Source: Acidipropionibacterium jensenii DSM 20535
GTDB lineage: Bacteria > Actinomycetota > Actinomycetes > Propionibacteriales > Propionibacteriaceae
Length of the DNA stretch: 64,000 nt
Assembly (NCBI RefSeq): GCF_000425285.1
Contig: NZ_AUDD01000014.1
Location: forward strand, 1-64,000
Direction: 5' to 3'
Shown here: positions 52,267-61,630 of the stretch, one piece after another
How positions within the stretch are numbered: position 1 is the stretch's first letter
Layout of the letters: each line of letters starts with the position of its first letter
Notes under the pieces: generated by a model
Seen by the model: the letters and a program-made list of their open reading frames with translations, nothing else
Databases searched by the model: none
What the model was told of the DNA's origin: nothing
Program-made: the position numbers and the translations under genes

Positions 52267-53496
52267 GTGCCCGCCACCCAGACATCAGTGCTTCTCAGCA
52301 CGGAGCTGCCCGACTCCCGGTTCCTCGCCGAGGTGCCCGGCGCGGACTGGCTGTCGGCCGTCGCGCCGCTGCTGCCCGCCTCCGTCGAGCGGCCCTGGGT
52401 GTGGGTCTCCCCCCAGGCCGATGCGGCCCCGGCGGTGCTCGGCTGGGGTGAGGCGGCACGATTCAGTGCGAGCGGACACCAGGGGGTCCAGCACGCCTGG
52501 CAGGAGTTCAGCCGATGGGCCCGACAGGTCGGCGCCGATCCCCTGGCCCTGGGATCCTTCCCCTTCTCCCGTCGCCAGCAGGGCGACCTGGTGGTGCCCG
52601 CCGTCACCGTTCTGAGGAGGGCCCCCGGCCGGCCGACCGAGGTGATCGCGGCACCCGGGACAGCGATGCCGATCCCCTCGCCGATCGCCCCGGCGGCCTC
52701 CCTCACCCTCACCGAGACGCCCCGGCCGGGAGCTGAGCAGGCCTGGCTGCGGGCCGTGCAGGCCGCCATCGGCAGTCTCACCCTGGACTCGCGGATCCAG
52801 AAGGTGGTGCTGGCCCGCGCCGTGGAGCTGTCAGCCTCCCGGCCGGTGCGTCAGCTTGCGGTGGCCGCCGCCCTGGCCGCGCGGTTCCCCGGCTGCTGGA
52901 CCTACGCCCATGACGGGCTGGTGGGCGCCACCCCGGAGCTGCTGGTCGACCTGCGCGGCGGCCGGTTCCGGTGCCGGGTGCTGGCCGGAACCCGCAAGCC
53001 GGCCTGGTCCGAGGAGTTGCTGAGCGATCCCAAGGAGCAGCGCGAGCACGCTCTGGCGGTGGCCTCGGTCACCTCGGCGCTGGCGGGCGACGGTATCGAG
53101 CCGCTGGTCGACGGGCCCTTCCTGCTGAAGCTGCCCAATGTCACCCATCTGGCCACCGACATCACCGCCGAGGTGGGTGGTCGGGCCAGCGCCGCCCGGA
53201 TCGTCGACGACCTGCACCCCACCGCCGCGGTGTGCGGCACCCCCCGCGAGGAGGCCTACCGGATCATCGGGCGGGTCGAGGACCTGGACCGCGGCCGGTT
53301 CTCCGGCCCGGTCGGATGGATGTCGGCCGACGGCTCGGGACAGTGGGGCATCGGTCTGCGCTGCGGACAGTTCGCCCCCGGCTCCCGGCAGGTCCGGGTG
53401 TTCGCCGGGGCCGGCATCATGCCCTCCTCCGATCCGGCCAAGGAGTGGCTGGAGACCGGAGCCAAGATGGAGGCCTTCCTCTCGGTCCTGAACTGA
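52267..53496 (+). CDS. menF: Isochorismate synthase
   Basis: Converts chorismate to isochorismate, the first step of menaquinone synthesis. The 409-residue protein has the chorismate-binding fold with KVVLARAVEL, GATPELLV, VLAGTRKP, SDPKEQREHALAV and the ending FAGAGIMPSSDPAKEWLETGAKM. The GTG start (52267) is supported by the -10 box 8 bases before it and the absence of a ribosome-binding site. An isochorismate-salicylate role is less likely given the men genes on both sides. Confidence 0.92.
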   Translation: MPATQTSVLLSTELPDSRFLAEVPGADWLSAVAPLLPASVERPWVWVSPQADAAPAVLGWGEAARFSASGHQGVQHAWQEFSRWARQVGADPLALGSFPFSRRQQGDLVVPAVTVLRRAPGRPTEVIAAPGTAMPIPSPIAPAASLTLTETPRPGAEQAWLRAVQAAIGSLTLDSRIQKVVLARAVELSASRPVRQLAVAAALAARFPGCWTYAHDGLVGATPELLVDLRGGRFRCRVLAGTRKPAWSEELLSDPKEQREHALAVASVTSALAGDGIEPLVDGPFLLKLPNVTHLATDITAEVGGRASAARIVDDLHPTAAVCGTPREEAYRIIGRVEDLDRGRFSGPVGWMSADGSGQWGIGLRCGQFAPGSRQVRVFAGAGIMPSSDPAKEWLETGAKMEAFLSVLN

Positions 53497-53577
53497 ACCG
53501 AGCTGACTGACCGACCTGGCTGAACCGAGCTGGCTGTACCGAGTTGACTGACGGGACCTCTGCCGACGGAGGCCCTC

Positions 53578-55224
53578 TCAGGGCCCATCTCCGGCGCCCG
53601 GCGGCGACGGTGAGGTCTCGTGCAGGCCCGACTCGTCCATCGTGACCCAGGTGTCGATGCCGAGGCGGTCCAGGACGTGGCTGTCGTGGCTGACGACGAT
53701 GAGTCCGCCACGGTAGCCGGCCAACGCATCGACGAGTTCGTCGACGCTGTGGAGGTCCAGATTGTTGGTCGGCTCGTCGAGGACCAGCAGCTGGTTCGGC
53801 GGATCGGCCAGCAGCAGGGCGGCCAGGGCGACCCGGAAGCGCTCCCCTCCCGACAGGTCCCCGACCCTCCGGTCGACGGCCTCGCCACGGAACAGGAACC
53901 TGGCCAGTCCCGCCCGCAGATCCCCTTCCGGCGCACCGGGGGCGGCAGCGCGCACCGTCTCCAGAGCCGTCGCCCCGTCGTCGAGATGGTCGAGACGCTG
54001 AGGCAGGTATCCGATGCGATCGGTGAGACCCTCGGCCCGCATCCCCTGCCATGGGGCACCCTCGGGGCTCATGAGGGTGTTCAGGAGTCGGGTCTTTCCG
54101 ACGCCGTTGCGCCCGGTGAGGGCCAGGTGCTCCGGCCCCTGGAGAATGATCCGGTGGCCGTGACGGTCCCTCAGTTCGGCGAGCCGACGACCCGAGGGCA
54201 CGTCGGGGTCCGGAAGGGCGATGGTGATGGTGGGGTCGCGGCGAATGCGCTCCTCCTGCTGCGCGACGGCCCGTCTCGCGGCCTCCACCGAGGCATCCAG
54301 CCTTCCGCGCAGCTTCCCGGCCGAGACCTGGGCCTCCTGCCTGCGGTTGTTCATGATCATCTTGGGCCTGCGCTTGTTCTGGTAGTCGGTGCGGGCGTAG
54401 CACCGGCGCCGGGCCAGTGTCGTCTGGGCCTCGACGCGTTGGCGCTGCTCGGTGCGCAGCTGCTGCTCGGCCGAGCGCAGGGCCTGCTGGGCGGCGGCCT
54501 GTTGGTCCGCCAGGTGGTCCTGGTAGTCGTCGTAGGGTCCGCCGAACAGGGCGAGAGTGCCGTCGCGCAGCTCCGCGGTGGTGTCCATCAGGTTGAGCAG
54601 CTCGACGTCGTGGCTCACCACGATCAGCGTCCCCCGCCACGAGGCGATCGCCTCGTACATCAGACGCCGCGAGTCCCGGTCGAGATTGTTGGTCGGTTCG
54701 TCGAGCAGCACCACCTCATGGCCGGCCAGCTGGAGGCCGGTCAGCGCCGCCAGCACCGTCTCCCCGCCCGACAGGGTGCCCACTCGCCGGTCCAGGCCGA
54801 TTCCGGGCAGGCCTATTCCGGGAAGACCGATCCGGTCCAGCGCGGCCAGGCTGCGGGCCTCGACGTCCCAGTCCTCGGCCAGGGTCTCGAAGTGGGCGGG
54901 GTCGGCGTCCCCCGACTCGATGGCGCGCATCGCCGCCAGGCGGGCTGCGACCCCGAGTAGATCGGCGACCGTCGATCCGGTCTCCAGGATCAGGTGCTGG
55001 GGCAGGCGTCCGACCTCTCCGGTGACCGTCACGCTCCCCGAGGTCGGGGCGAGATTGCCCGCGATGAGGCGCAGCAGGGTGGTCTTGCCGGTGCCGTTGG
55101 AGCCGATCAGTCCGGTTCTTCCGGCGGTGAAGCTGGCCGACAGCTCATGCAGGACGGTGCTGCCGTCGGGCCAGTGGAATGAGAGGTGCGCCAGCGTCAC
55201 GGCCGGCGTGCGGGTGGAGGACAT
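53578..55224 (-). CDS. ABC-F family ATPase (ribosome-associated)
   Basis: This 548-residue protein has two ABC domains without TM segments, the plan of translation-related ABC-F factors. Each domain has a Walker A (GSNGTGKTT; GRNGVGKTR), signature (LSGGE) and Walker B (VVLLDEPTNNLD; LVLDEPTNNLD). The linker (about 240-320) is basic and helical. Domain 1 carries a small in-frame GLPGI repeat. A leader ORF and hairpins upstream resemble antibiotic-responsive control of resistance ABC-F genes, but the class is not certain; housekeeping activity is possible. It is placed between menF and menD. Confidence 0.88.
   Translation of the reverse strand: MSSTRTPAVTLAHLSFHWPDGSTVLHELSASFTAGRTGLIGSNGTGKTTLLRLIAGNLAPTSGSVTVTGEVGRLPQHLILETGSTVADLLGVAARLAAMRAIESGDADPAHFETLAEDWDVEARSLAALDRIGLPGIGLPGIGLDRRVGTLSGGETVLAALTGLQLAGHEVVLLDEPTNNLDRDSRRLMYEAIASWRGTLIVVSHDVELLNLMDTTAELRDGTLALFGGPYDDYQDHLADQQAAAQQALRSAEQQLRTEQRQRVEAQTTLARRRCYARTDYQNKRRPKMIMNNRRQEAQVSAGKLRGRLDASVEAARRAVAQQEERIRRDPTITIALPDPDVPSGRRLAELRDRHGHRIILQGPEHLALTGRNGVGKTRLLNTLMSPEGAPWQGMRAEGLTDRIGYLPQRLDHLDDGATALETVRAAAPGAPEGDLRAGLARFLFRGEAVDRRVGDLSGGERFRVALAALLLADPPNQLLVLDEPTNNLDLHSVDELVDALAGYRGGLIVVSHDSHVLDRLGIDTWVTMDESGLHETSPSPPGAGDGP
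54797..54826. repeat. Two 15-bp in-frame repeats in the ABC-F gene
   Basis: CCGATTCCGGGCAGG (54797-54811) and CCTATTCCGGGAAGA (54812-54826), plus a diverged continuation, encode Gly-Leu-Pro-Gly-Ile twice in the first ABC domain just before the signature motif. Confidence 0.7.
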
Positions 55225-55225
55225 G

Positions 55226-55348
55226 GGACTCCCGGGTTGTCAGTGGAGACGCTGACAACGGAGCCCCCGGATCCGGGGCGATCGACGACGTCAGCGCGCG
55301 ATGGACGCGGTCAGACGGTCGCGGATCAGCATGACTGGAGTCCTCCCC
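55226..55348 (-). promoter_or_regulatory. Leader/attenuator region of the ABC-F gene
   Basis: The leader has a small ORF, then two hairpins: palindrome CCCCGGATCCGGGG (55265-55278), and a stem with arms GTTGTCAG (55259-55252 on the minus strand) and CTGACAAC (55243-55236). The ABC-F ribosome-binding region contains GGAGTCC (minus 55232-55226), which is complementary over 7 bases to GGACTCC next to the leader ribosome-binding site (55343-55337). Alternative structures could switch translation. The function is inference. Confidence 0.55.
55291..55332 (-). CDS. Leader peptide (uORF) of the ABC-F gene
   Basis: A 13-codon ORF, MLIRDRLTASIAR, with ATG at 55332, stop at 55291-55293 and a strong ribosome-binding site (GGGGAGGA, minus 55348-55341, about 8 bases away). 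It ends 66 bases before the ABC-F ATG. Short uORFs in front of ABC-F resistance genes are known to stall ribosomes in the presence of ribosome-targeting antibiotics (vmlR, lmr types, family knowledge); here the resemblance is one of layout. Confidence 0.6.
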   Translation of the reverse strand: MLIRDRLTASIAR

Positions 55349-55386
55349 GGGGAGATCAGAACACCGTCGAGGCTACCAGGGGTTCC

Positions 55387-57078
55387 TCAGGAGAGTCCGG
55401 TGAGCAGGGTCACCTCGACGATGCCTCGCCCGGTCACCGGACGCTCCAGAACGGCGGGCAGGCCGTCGACGTCGACCCGCTGGAAGTCGGCCCCCAGCGC
55501 CGCGGCCAGGTGGGCGAGGTCGATCCTCTGCGGGGTGAGGAAGAACCTCTCCAGGACGTCGTGGGGGGCCCGGGCATGCTCCAGGCCGGCAAAGATCGCC
55601 CCGCCCGAGTCGTTGAGAACGATCACCTGGACGTCGGCCTGACACTCGCGCCGCCCGGTCAGCAGACCGGTGGCGTCGTGGACGGCGGTGAGGTCGCCCA
55701 CCACCGCGCGGACCGGACGGCCCAACCCCGTCGACAAGCCCACCGCCGTCGAGACGGTGCCGTCAATACCGGCCAGCCCACGGTTGGCCACCGCTGTCGG
55801 AGCCACCGCTCCGGGCACGGCGTGCCGGTCGAAGGAGCGGATCACCGCCGAGGCGCCGATCATCAGAGCCGGTCCTCCGGGAGTGCAGGAGGCCTGCCAG
55901 ATCATCGCGGCGGCGCGGTTCTTCTCAGCGGCCGCCCCGGAGGCGCCGTCGACAGAGCCGTCTGGAGAGCCGCCATCCGGGTGGTCCGTGCGGTGGTCGG
56001 CACTGTGCCAGCGGTCCAGCCAGGACTCGTCCTCCCCCCTCGCGCGGATCTTCCCGGGGGCGGCGACCGGCCGTCCCACCCCGGCGACATCGGTCCACCG
56101 CGGGGAGTCGGTGATGACGGTGATCGGGATGTCGGTGCGGGCCAGTAGTCGCGAGACCGGCCGCGACAGGGTCGGATGGCCCAGCACCAGGACCCCCTCG
56201 ATGTCGTCGGCCAGTGAGGTGGAGAGCAACCCTTGGTAGTCGACAAGGGCGGTGCGACCCGACCGGGCACCCGAGCTGGGTTCGGCCAGCAACGGCCATC
56301 CGTGCTCCTCGGAGAGCTCCCGGGCCCGTCCCCCCGCGGCGTCTCCGGCGACCACGACACTGCGGGCCGGCATCTCGACGAGCGGCCCGACGGGCTCAAC
56401 CCGTCGTGCGGGGGTCGAGACCTCCGGTGGCTGACCGGGGAGCCACGCCCGGTCGGGCACCAGGGGGTCGCGGAAGCAGACATCCAGGTGCACCGGTCCG
56501 GGGTCCGCGCTGAACTCGCCGGTGGCGGCTGCCATCGTGCGACCGACCAGCCCGTCCAGCCGCGAATCGGCCGGGTAGCCGGCCGGAAGTGTGGCCGAGA
56601 ACCGGGTCGCGGAGCCGAAGATCCCCTCCTGGACGGTGGTCTGGTTGGCCCGGGTGTGCCACATCTCGTGGGGCCGGTCGGCGGTGAGCAGCAGCAGCGG
56701 GACGCCGGCGGCATCGGCCTCCAGCACCGCGGGATGCAGGTTCGCCACCGCGGTGCCCGAGGTGGTCACGACCGCCGCCGGGGTGCTGCGGCCCTGCAGG
56801 ACGGCGGCGCGGGACAGGCCCAGGGCCATGAATCCGGCCGTGCGCTCGTCGAGGCGGACGTGGACGCGCAGCCAGCCGGCCTGTTCGGCGGCGGCCAGGG
56901 CGTATCCCAGGGGTGCGTCGCGGGATCCGGGACAGTAGACGACCTCTCGCAGTCCTCGGGAGACCAGGGCGCGGATCAGGTACCGGGAGCGCAGTGCGGA
57001 CTCGACCTCGGAGGCGGACCCTGTCTCGGATGGCCCTGTCTCGGAAGGCTGGGCCTCGGAGGGCTGGGTCTCAGGCAT
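55387..57078 (-). CDS. menD: SEPHCHC synthase
   Basis: Thiamine-diphosphate enzyme that joins 2-oxoglutarate and isochorismate to give 2-succinyl-5-enolpyruvyl-6-hydroxy-3-cyclohexene-1-carboxylate. The 563-residue protein has the MenD landmarks [49 protein letters not shown], and the ThDP site with [15 protein letters not shown] and [10 protein letters not shown], followed by [10 protein letters not shown]. The first 22 residues are a low-complexity Pro/Ser/Glu run from 15-bp repeats. It overlaps menC by 8 bases. Confidence 0.95.
   Translation of the reverse strand: MPETQPSEAQPSETGPSETGSASEVESALRSRYLIRALVSRGLREVVYCPGSRDAPLGYALAAAEQAGWLRVHVRLDERTAGFMALGLSRAAVLQGRSTPAAVVTTSGTAVANLHPAVLEADAAGVPLLLLTADRPHEMWHTRANQTTVQEGIFGSATRFSATLPAGYPADSRLDGLVGRTMAAATGEFSADPGPVHLDVCFRDPLVPDRAWLPGQPPEVSTPARRVEPVGPLVEMPARSVVVAGDAAGGRARELSEEHGWPLLAEPSSGARSGRTALVDYQGLLSTSLADDIEGVLVLGHPTLSRPVSRLLARTDIPITVITDSPRWTDVAGVGRPVAAPGKIRARGEDESWLDRWHSADHRTDHPDGGSPDGSVDGASGAAAEKNRAAAMIWQASCTPGGPALMIGASAVIRSFDRHAVPGAVAPTAVANRGLAGIDGTVSTAVGLSTGLGRPVRAVVGDLTAVHDATGLLTGRRECQADVQVIVLNDSGGAIFAGLEHARAPHDVLERFFLTPQRIDLAHLAAALGADFQRVDVDGLPAVLERPVTGRGIVEVTLLTGLS
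57013..57072. repeat. Four 15-bp in-frame repeats at the menD 5' end
   Basis: Four units encode Glu-(Thr/Ala)-(Gln/Gly)-Pro-Ser-type pentapeptides (residues 3-22). They form a disordered N-terminal tail upstream of the MenD fold. Confidence 0.75.
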
Positions 57079-58105
57079 CGACGACCTCCAGCATCGCGTC
57101 CAACCGGGCCGCCCAGCGATCGCACAGCTGCGGGTCCCCCTCGGCGGCGTCGGCCTGGTCGACCTGGCAGCGGCGGACCGGGATGGAGCCGTCGACCGGG
57201 GTCATCGGGTCGGCGGTGACATCGCCGGTGAACAGTCGGGTGGTGGCCAGTCCGCAGGCGTGGTCGAGGTCGGGAAGGGCGGCCGCCAGATGGGAGGCCA
57301 GCCCGATCCCGACGCTGGTGTCCAGGGCCGAGGAGACGACGGCGGGCAGGCCGGCCTGTTCCACGACGTCCAGGGCTCGACGCACCCCGCCCAGGGGCTG
57401 GGCCTTGACGATGAGGATGTCGGCGGCGTGAGCGCGGGCCACCGCGACCGGGTCCTCGGCGCGGCGCACCGATTCGTCGGCGGCGATCGGGACGTCGACG
57501 GCCCGTCGCACCCGGGCCAGGTCCTCGACGCCGGGGCAGGGCTGCTCGGCGTACTCGAGTCCCCCGGCGGCCCGGTTCAGCTCTGCGATGGCGCGCACCG
57601 CGGTCTCGACGTCCCAGGCGGCGTTGGCGTCGACCCGGATGAGACCCTCGGGGCCCAGGGCGTCGCGGACCGCCTCGAGACGGGCGCAGTCGGAGGCCAG
57701 GTCGGTGCGCGGGTCGGCGACCTTCACCTTGGCGGTGCGGCACCCGGATCCCGCCACCAGCCGGTGGGCGAGCTCGGGGTCCACCACCGGCACGGTGACG
57801 TTGACCGGAATCCGGTCGCGGTGCGCCTCCGGCAGGGACGCCGTCGCCCCCTCGATTCCGGCCCTCAGCCAGGCCGACGACTCGGCGGGGGCGTAGTCCC
57901 AGAACGGGGAGGTCTCCCCCCAGCCGGCCGGACCGTGCAGCAGCAGGCCGTCGCGCACGTCGATGCGCCGGAACCGGACGGTGAGCGGCACCCGGTAGAC
58001 CAGCACCCGGTCTATCCCCCGCTCGGCGAGAGATCTGGGCACGGCGAGCGGGTGAAGCGCAAGGGATCCGGTCACGGCGCCATGGTAGGCCCCGGCATGA
58101 CTCAC
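57071..58105 (-). CDS. menC: o-Succinylbenzoate synthase
   Basis: An enolase-superfamily dehydratase in menaquinone synthesis. The 344-residue protein has [33 protein letters not shown], the catalytic Lys motif TAKVKVAD, metal-binding Asp in RVDANAAW, and Glu in YAEQPC, plus AADESVR. The GTG at 58105 overlaps the lepA stop by 4 bases; GTG at 58075 is an alternative start nearer the family core. It lies between lepA and menD, overlapping both. Confidence 0.92.
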   Translation of the reverse strand: MSHAGAYHGAVTGSLALHPLAVPRSLAERGIDRVLVYRVPLTVRFRRIDVRDGLLLHGPAGWGETSPFWDYAPAESSAWLRAGIEGATASLPEAHRDRIPVNVTVPVVDPELAHRLVAGSGCRTAKVKVADPRTDLASDCARLEAVRDALGPEGLIRVDANAAWDVETAVRAIAELNRAAGGLEYAEQPCPGVEDLARVRRAVDVPIAADESVRRAEDPVAVARAHAADILIVKAQPLGGVRRALDVVEQAGLPAVVSSALDTSVGIGLASHLAAALPDLDHACGLATTRLFTGDVTADPMTPVDGSIPVRRCQVDQADAAEGDPQLCDRWAARLDAMLEVVDA

Positions 58106-59955
58106 TTGGTGTCGGTGGCCTCACCGGTGCGAAGGGCCGCGACGAAGGCCTCCTGGGGCACCTCCACGGAGCCGACCATCTTCATCCGCTTCTTGCCGGC
58201 CTTCTGCTTCTCCAGCAGCTTGCGCTTGCGGGAGATGTCGCCGCCGTAGCACTTGGCCAGGACGTCCTTGCGGACCGCGCGGATCGTCTCGCGGGCGATC
58301 ACCCGGGCGCCGATGGCCGCCTGGATGGGCACCTCGAACTGCTGGCGGGGAATGAGTTCGCGCAGCTTGCCGGCCATCGCGACCCCGTAGGCGTAGGCCT
58401 TGTCGCGGTGCACGATCGCCGAGAAGGCGTCCACCGGGTCCCCGGCCAGCAGGATGTCGACCTTCACCAGGTCGGAGGCCTGCTCGCCGGCCTCGTGGTA
58501 GTCCAGCGAGGCGTACCCCTTGGTGCGCGACTTCAGGACGTCGAAGAAGTCGAAGACGATCTCCGACAGCGGCATCGTGTAGCGGATCTCCACCCGGTCG
58601 GCCGACAGGTAGTCCATCCCCTTCTGGACCCCGCGGCGCTGCTGGCACATCTCCAGGATCGGGCCGATGAACTCGGCGGGGCTGAGGATGGTGGCGTCGA
58701 CCACCGGCTCGTACACCTCGGCGATCCGCCCCTCCGAGGGGTACTCGGAGGGGTTGGTGACCCGCACCTCGGAGCCGTCCTCCATCACCACCCGGTAGAC
58801 CACTGAGGGGGCGGTCGAGATGAGGTCGAGGTCGAACTCGCGCTCCAGCCGCTCGCGGACGATCTCCATGTGGAGCAGTCCCAGGAATCCGACCCGGAAG
58901 CCGAACCCCAGCGCAGTGGAGGACTCCGGCTCGTAGACCAGCGAGGCGTCGTTGAGCTGGAGTTTGTCCAGGGCGTCGCGCAGCTCGGGGAAGTCCTTGG
59001 CGTCGATCGGAAACAGTCCGGAGTAGACCATCGGCCGCGGTGGCGCGTAGCCGCCCAGATCGGTGGCCGAGGGGTCCAGGGCCCGGGTGACGGTGTCGCC
59101 GACCCGCGACTGGCGGACGTCCTTGACGCCGGTGATGAGATATCCGACCTCGCCGGCCCCCAGCCCCTCGGAGGGCACCATCTCCGGCGAGATGACCCCC
59201 ATCTCCAGCACCTCGTGGGTGGCGCGGGTGCTCATCATGAGCACCTTGTCGCGGCTGCGCAGCTCCCCGTCGACCACCCGGACGTAGGTGACGACGCCGC
59301 GGTAGGTGTCGTAGACCGAGTCGAAGATGAGTGCCCGGGCCGGACCGTCGTCACGGCCGGCGGGGGCCGGCACCCGGGCGACGATGGTGTCGAGCAGCTG
59401 GTCGACCCCGACTCCGGTCTTGGCCGAGACCCTCAGCACCTCGGAGGGGTCGCAGCCGATGATCCCGGCGATCTCCTCGGCGTGCTTGTCGGGCTCGGCG
59501 CCGGGCAGGTCGATCTTGTTGAGCACCGGGATGATCTCGAGGTCGGCCTCCAGGGCCAGGTACAGGTTCGCCAGGGTCTGGGCCTCGATCCCCTGGGCGG
59601 CGTCGACCAGCAGGACCGCTCCCTCGCAGGCCTGCAGGGACCGCTCCACCTCGTATGTGAAGTCGACGTGGCCGGGGGTGTCGATCATGTTGAGGATGTA
59701 GTCGCAGTCACCGGTGCGCCAGGGCATCCGGACCGCCTGGGACTTGATCGTGATCCCGCGCTCCCGCTCGATGTCCATCCGGTCCAGGTACTGGGCGCGA
59801 GCGCTGCGCTCGTCGAGTACTCCGGTGAGCTGCAGCATCCGATCGGCCAGGGTGGACTTGCCGTGGTCGATGTGGGCGATGATGCAGAAGTTGCGGATCA
59901 CCGACGGGTCGGTGGACCCGGGGCGCGGCGCATTCTCGACGGTGGACGCAGGCAT
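58102..59955 (-). CDS. lepA: Elongation factor 4 (LepA)
   Basis: A ribosome-bound GTPase that aids translation under stress and 30S assembly. The 617-residue protein has the GTPase G motifs ([18 protein letters not shown]), elongation-factor domains II and III, and the LepA-specific C-terminal region ending [15 protein letters not shown]. The ATG at 59955 is favoured over the upstream candidate at 60009 because of GGGAG five bases before it. It heads the lepA-menC-menD operon. Confidence 0.97.
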   Translation of the reverse strand: MPASTVENAPRPGSTDPSVIRNFCIIAHIDHGKSTLADRMLQLTGVLDERSARAQYLDRMDIERERGITIKSQAVRMPWRTGDCDYILNMIDTPGHVDFTYEVERSLQACEGAVLLVDAAQGIEAQTLANLYLALEADLEIIPVLNKIDLPGAEPDKHAEEIAGIIGCDPSEVLRVSAKTGVGVDQLLDTIVARVPAPAGRDDGPARALIFDSVYDTYRGVVTYVRVVDGELRSRDKVLMMSTRATHEVLEMGVISPEMVPSEGLGAGEVGYLITGVKDVRQSRVGDTVTRALDPSATDLGGYAPPRPMVYSGLFPIDAKDFPELRDALDKLQLNDASLVYEPESSTALGFGFRVGFLGLLHMEIVRERLEREFDLDLISTAPSVVYRVVMEDGSEVRVTNPSEYPSEGRIAEVYEPVVDATILSPAEFIGPILEMCQQRRGVQKGMDYLSADRVEIRYTMPLSEIVFDFFDVLKSRTKGYASLDYHEAGEQASDLVKVDILLAGDPVDAFSAIVHRDKAYAYGVAMAGKLRELIPRQQFEVPIQAAIGARVIARETIRAVRKDVLAKCYGGDISRKRKLLEKQKAGKKRMKMVGSVEVPQEAFVAALRTGEATDTK

Positions 59956-60020
59956 CTGCTCCCTCAGCGGTTCAGAATCAGTATCAGTGGGCTCCGCACA
60001 GTCTCTCACGGGCCGGGGAT

Positions 60021-60049
60021 TTGGTGGCCTGTCGGGCCGCTGGTAATGT
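60021..60049 (+). promoter_or_regulatory. Promoter of rpsT
   Basis: TTGGTG (60021-60026) and TAATGT (60044-60049) are separated by 17 bases, an ideal spacing; the rpsT start codon is 62 bases further on. This is the clearest full promoter in the window. Confidence 0.65.
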
Positions 60050-60111
60050 TCTCTGTCGCGTCGTCTGTCGGCGCTTTCCCAGATTCATCGAGTGAAAACA
60101 GAGGCTGCCCA

Positions 60112-60378
60112 GTGCCCAACATCAAGTCGCAGGTCAAGCGCGTCAAGACGAACGAGAAGGCCCGTCTGCGCAACAAGGCCGTCAAGTCCGCTCTTCGCAC
60201 CCACGTGCGCAACTTCCGTCGCGCCGCCGAGGCCGGCGACCAGGAGAAGGCTCTCAGCTACGCGAAGATCGCCAACCGTCAGCTCGACAAGGCGGTCTCC
60301 AAGGGCGTCATCCACCAGAACCAGGCCGCCAACCGCAAGTCGGCCATCTCCAAGAAGCTCAACTCGCTGGCCGCCTGA
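60112..60378 (+). CDS. rpsT: 30S ribosomal protein S20
   Basis: This 88-residue basic protein starts [29 protein letters not shown], the unmistakable bS20 pattern. It binds 16S rRNA. It begins with GTG, common for S20 in several groups. It is divergent from lepA, as in many Actinobacteria, and a hairpin terminator follows. Confidence 0.97.
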   Translation: MPNIKSQVKRVKTNEKARLRNKAVKSALRTHVRNFRRAAEAGDQEKALSYAKIANRQLDKAVSKGVIHQNQAANRKSAISKKLNSLAA

Positions 60379-60408
60379 GCCGGCTCCCGAGCGGATCCAC
60401 TGCTCACA

Positions 60409-60438
60409 GCGCCTCGACCCACTGGGTGGTCGGGGCGC
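60409..60438 (+). terminator. Hairpin terminator after rpsT
   Basis: Arms GCGCCTCGACC (60409-60419) and GGTCGGGGCGC (60428-60438) form an 11-base stem (one T-G pair) around an eight-base loop, 31 bases after the rpsT stop. It lacks a proper T-run, as usual in high-GC genomes. The rest of the 60379-60578 gap to the convergent holA gene shows nothing else. Confidence 0.6.
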
Positions 60439-60578
60439 TTGCCGCGCCCGGAAACGGCGTGACTCCCTGATGTCGGGATCGTGACGCTGTCCGCAACCTC
60501 GGCGCGCTGCCGTTCGGGGCGCGGATGCGGCTGTTCACAGGACCCATCAGACCGTTCCGGAACACGGCCGGGACCGGA

Positions 60579-61616
60579 TCAGGAGCGCCGCGACCCCCGA
60601 CGTCGCAGGCCGTTGATCTGCAGCAAAACGGCCTCCAGGGCGTACCCGGCGTCGACGGCGGCGCCCTTGACGGCCGCGTCGGCCCGGCCCACCGCGGTGA
60701 TCGCCCTGGCCAGACCGAGGCTATCCCATCCGCGCGAGGTGCGCGACAGGTCCTTGATCCGCCCCATCGGCACCCCGATCGCCCTGGACATGTCCAGATC
60801 GCTCATCCTCGAGGTCCGCAGGTCCAGGTAGAGCCCCAGTCGGCGCAGCCCCAGGGCCAGCGCCGAGGTTACCTGCACCGGGGCGGTGCCGGTCGACAGC
60901 GCCCAGCGCAGCTGCTCCAGGGCCCGTGACAGGTCACCGGCCAGCACGGCGTCGCTGACCACATACCCCTTGACCTCGGCGCGCCCGCCGAAGTAGGTGG
61001 TGACGATCGCCGGGCTGATCCGGGTGGTGTCGGCGTCGGAGGCCACCTGGGCCAGTGCCGTCGCCAGGGTGCGCAGATCGTCGCCCAGAGCCATCTGGAG
61101 GGCATCGGCGGCGCCGGCCTCCAGGACCAGTCCGGTGGAGTGGGCCTCGGCCGCGATGAACTTCGGCACATCCCACGGCCTGGGGGCGGCGGCGTCGATC
61201 CTCTCGACCCCCGCCTTGCGCAGCCGGTCGACCAGGCCCTTGCCCTTGACACCGCCGGGGTGGACCAGGATCAGGCACAGGTCGGGGCCGGGGTCGGCGG
61301 CGGCTGCGGCGACCATCTCGAACAGGTCCTTGTCGATGTCGCAGATCTGGTCGACCACCAGGGCGGTGGCCGTGCTGAACAGGGATCCCCCGCTGGCCTC
61401 CAGGAAGTCGGCGCCGGTCATCCCGGTGCCGGTGAGCCGGACCACCTCGACCTCGGGTCGCTCGGTGCGGGCGGCCGCCACCCGTTGGTTCACCGCCCGC
61501 TCGCTGAGCAGCGCCTCGGGGCCGTGCACCAGCAGGGTCCGTCCGAAGACGGAGCTGTTCTGGCTCGCTCTCCTGCCGCCTCGTCCGGTCACGGAGCCCA
61601 GCATGCCAGCTGTCAC
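60579..61616 (-). CDS. holA: DNA polymerase III delta subunit
   Basis: The clamp-loader delta subunit. The 345-residue protein has the typical pattern: TLLVHGPEALLSERAV near the start, the motif EVEVVRLTGTGMTGADFLEASGGSLFSTATALVV, and the C-terminal region with RTSRMSDLDMSRAIGVPMGRIKDLSRTSRGW. The start may be GTG 61616 or ATG 61604. It usually follows comEC directly; here a helicase gene is inserted between them. Confidence 0.93.
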   Translation of the reverse strand: MTAGMLGSVTGRGGRRASQNSSVFGRTLLVHGPEALLSERAVNQRVAAARTERPEVEVVRLTGTGMTGADFLEASGGSLFSTATALVVDQICDIDKDLFEMVAAAAADPGPDLCLILVHPGGVKGKGLVDRLRKAGVERIDAAAPRPWDVPKFIAAEAHSTGLVLEAGAADALQMALGDDLRTLATALAQVASDADTTRISPAIVTTYFGGRAEVKGYVVSDAVLAGDLSRALEQLRWALSTGTAPVQVTSALALGLRRLGLYLDLRTSRMSDLDMSRAIGVPMGRIKDLSRTSRGWDSLGLARAITAVGRADAAVKGAAVDAGYALEAVLLQINGLRRRGSRRS

Positions 61617-61630
61617 CGACAGTTCTGCAC

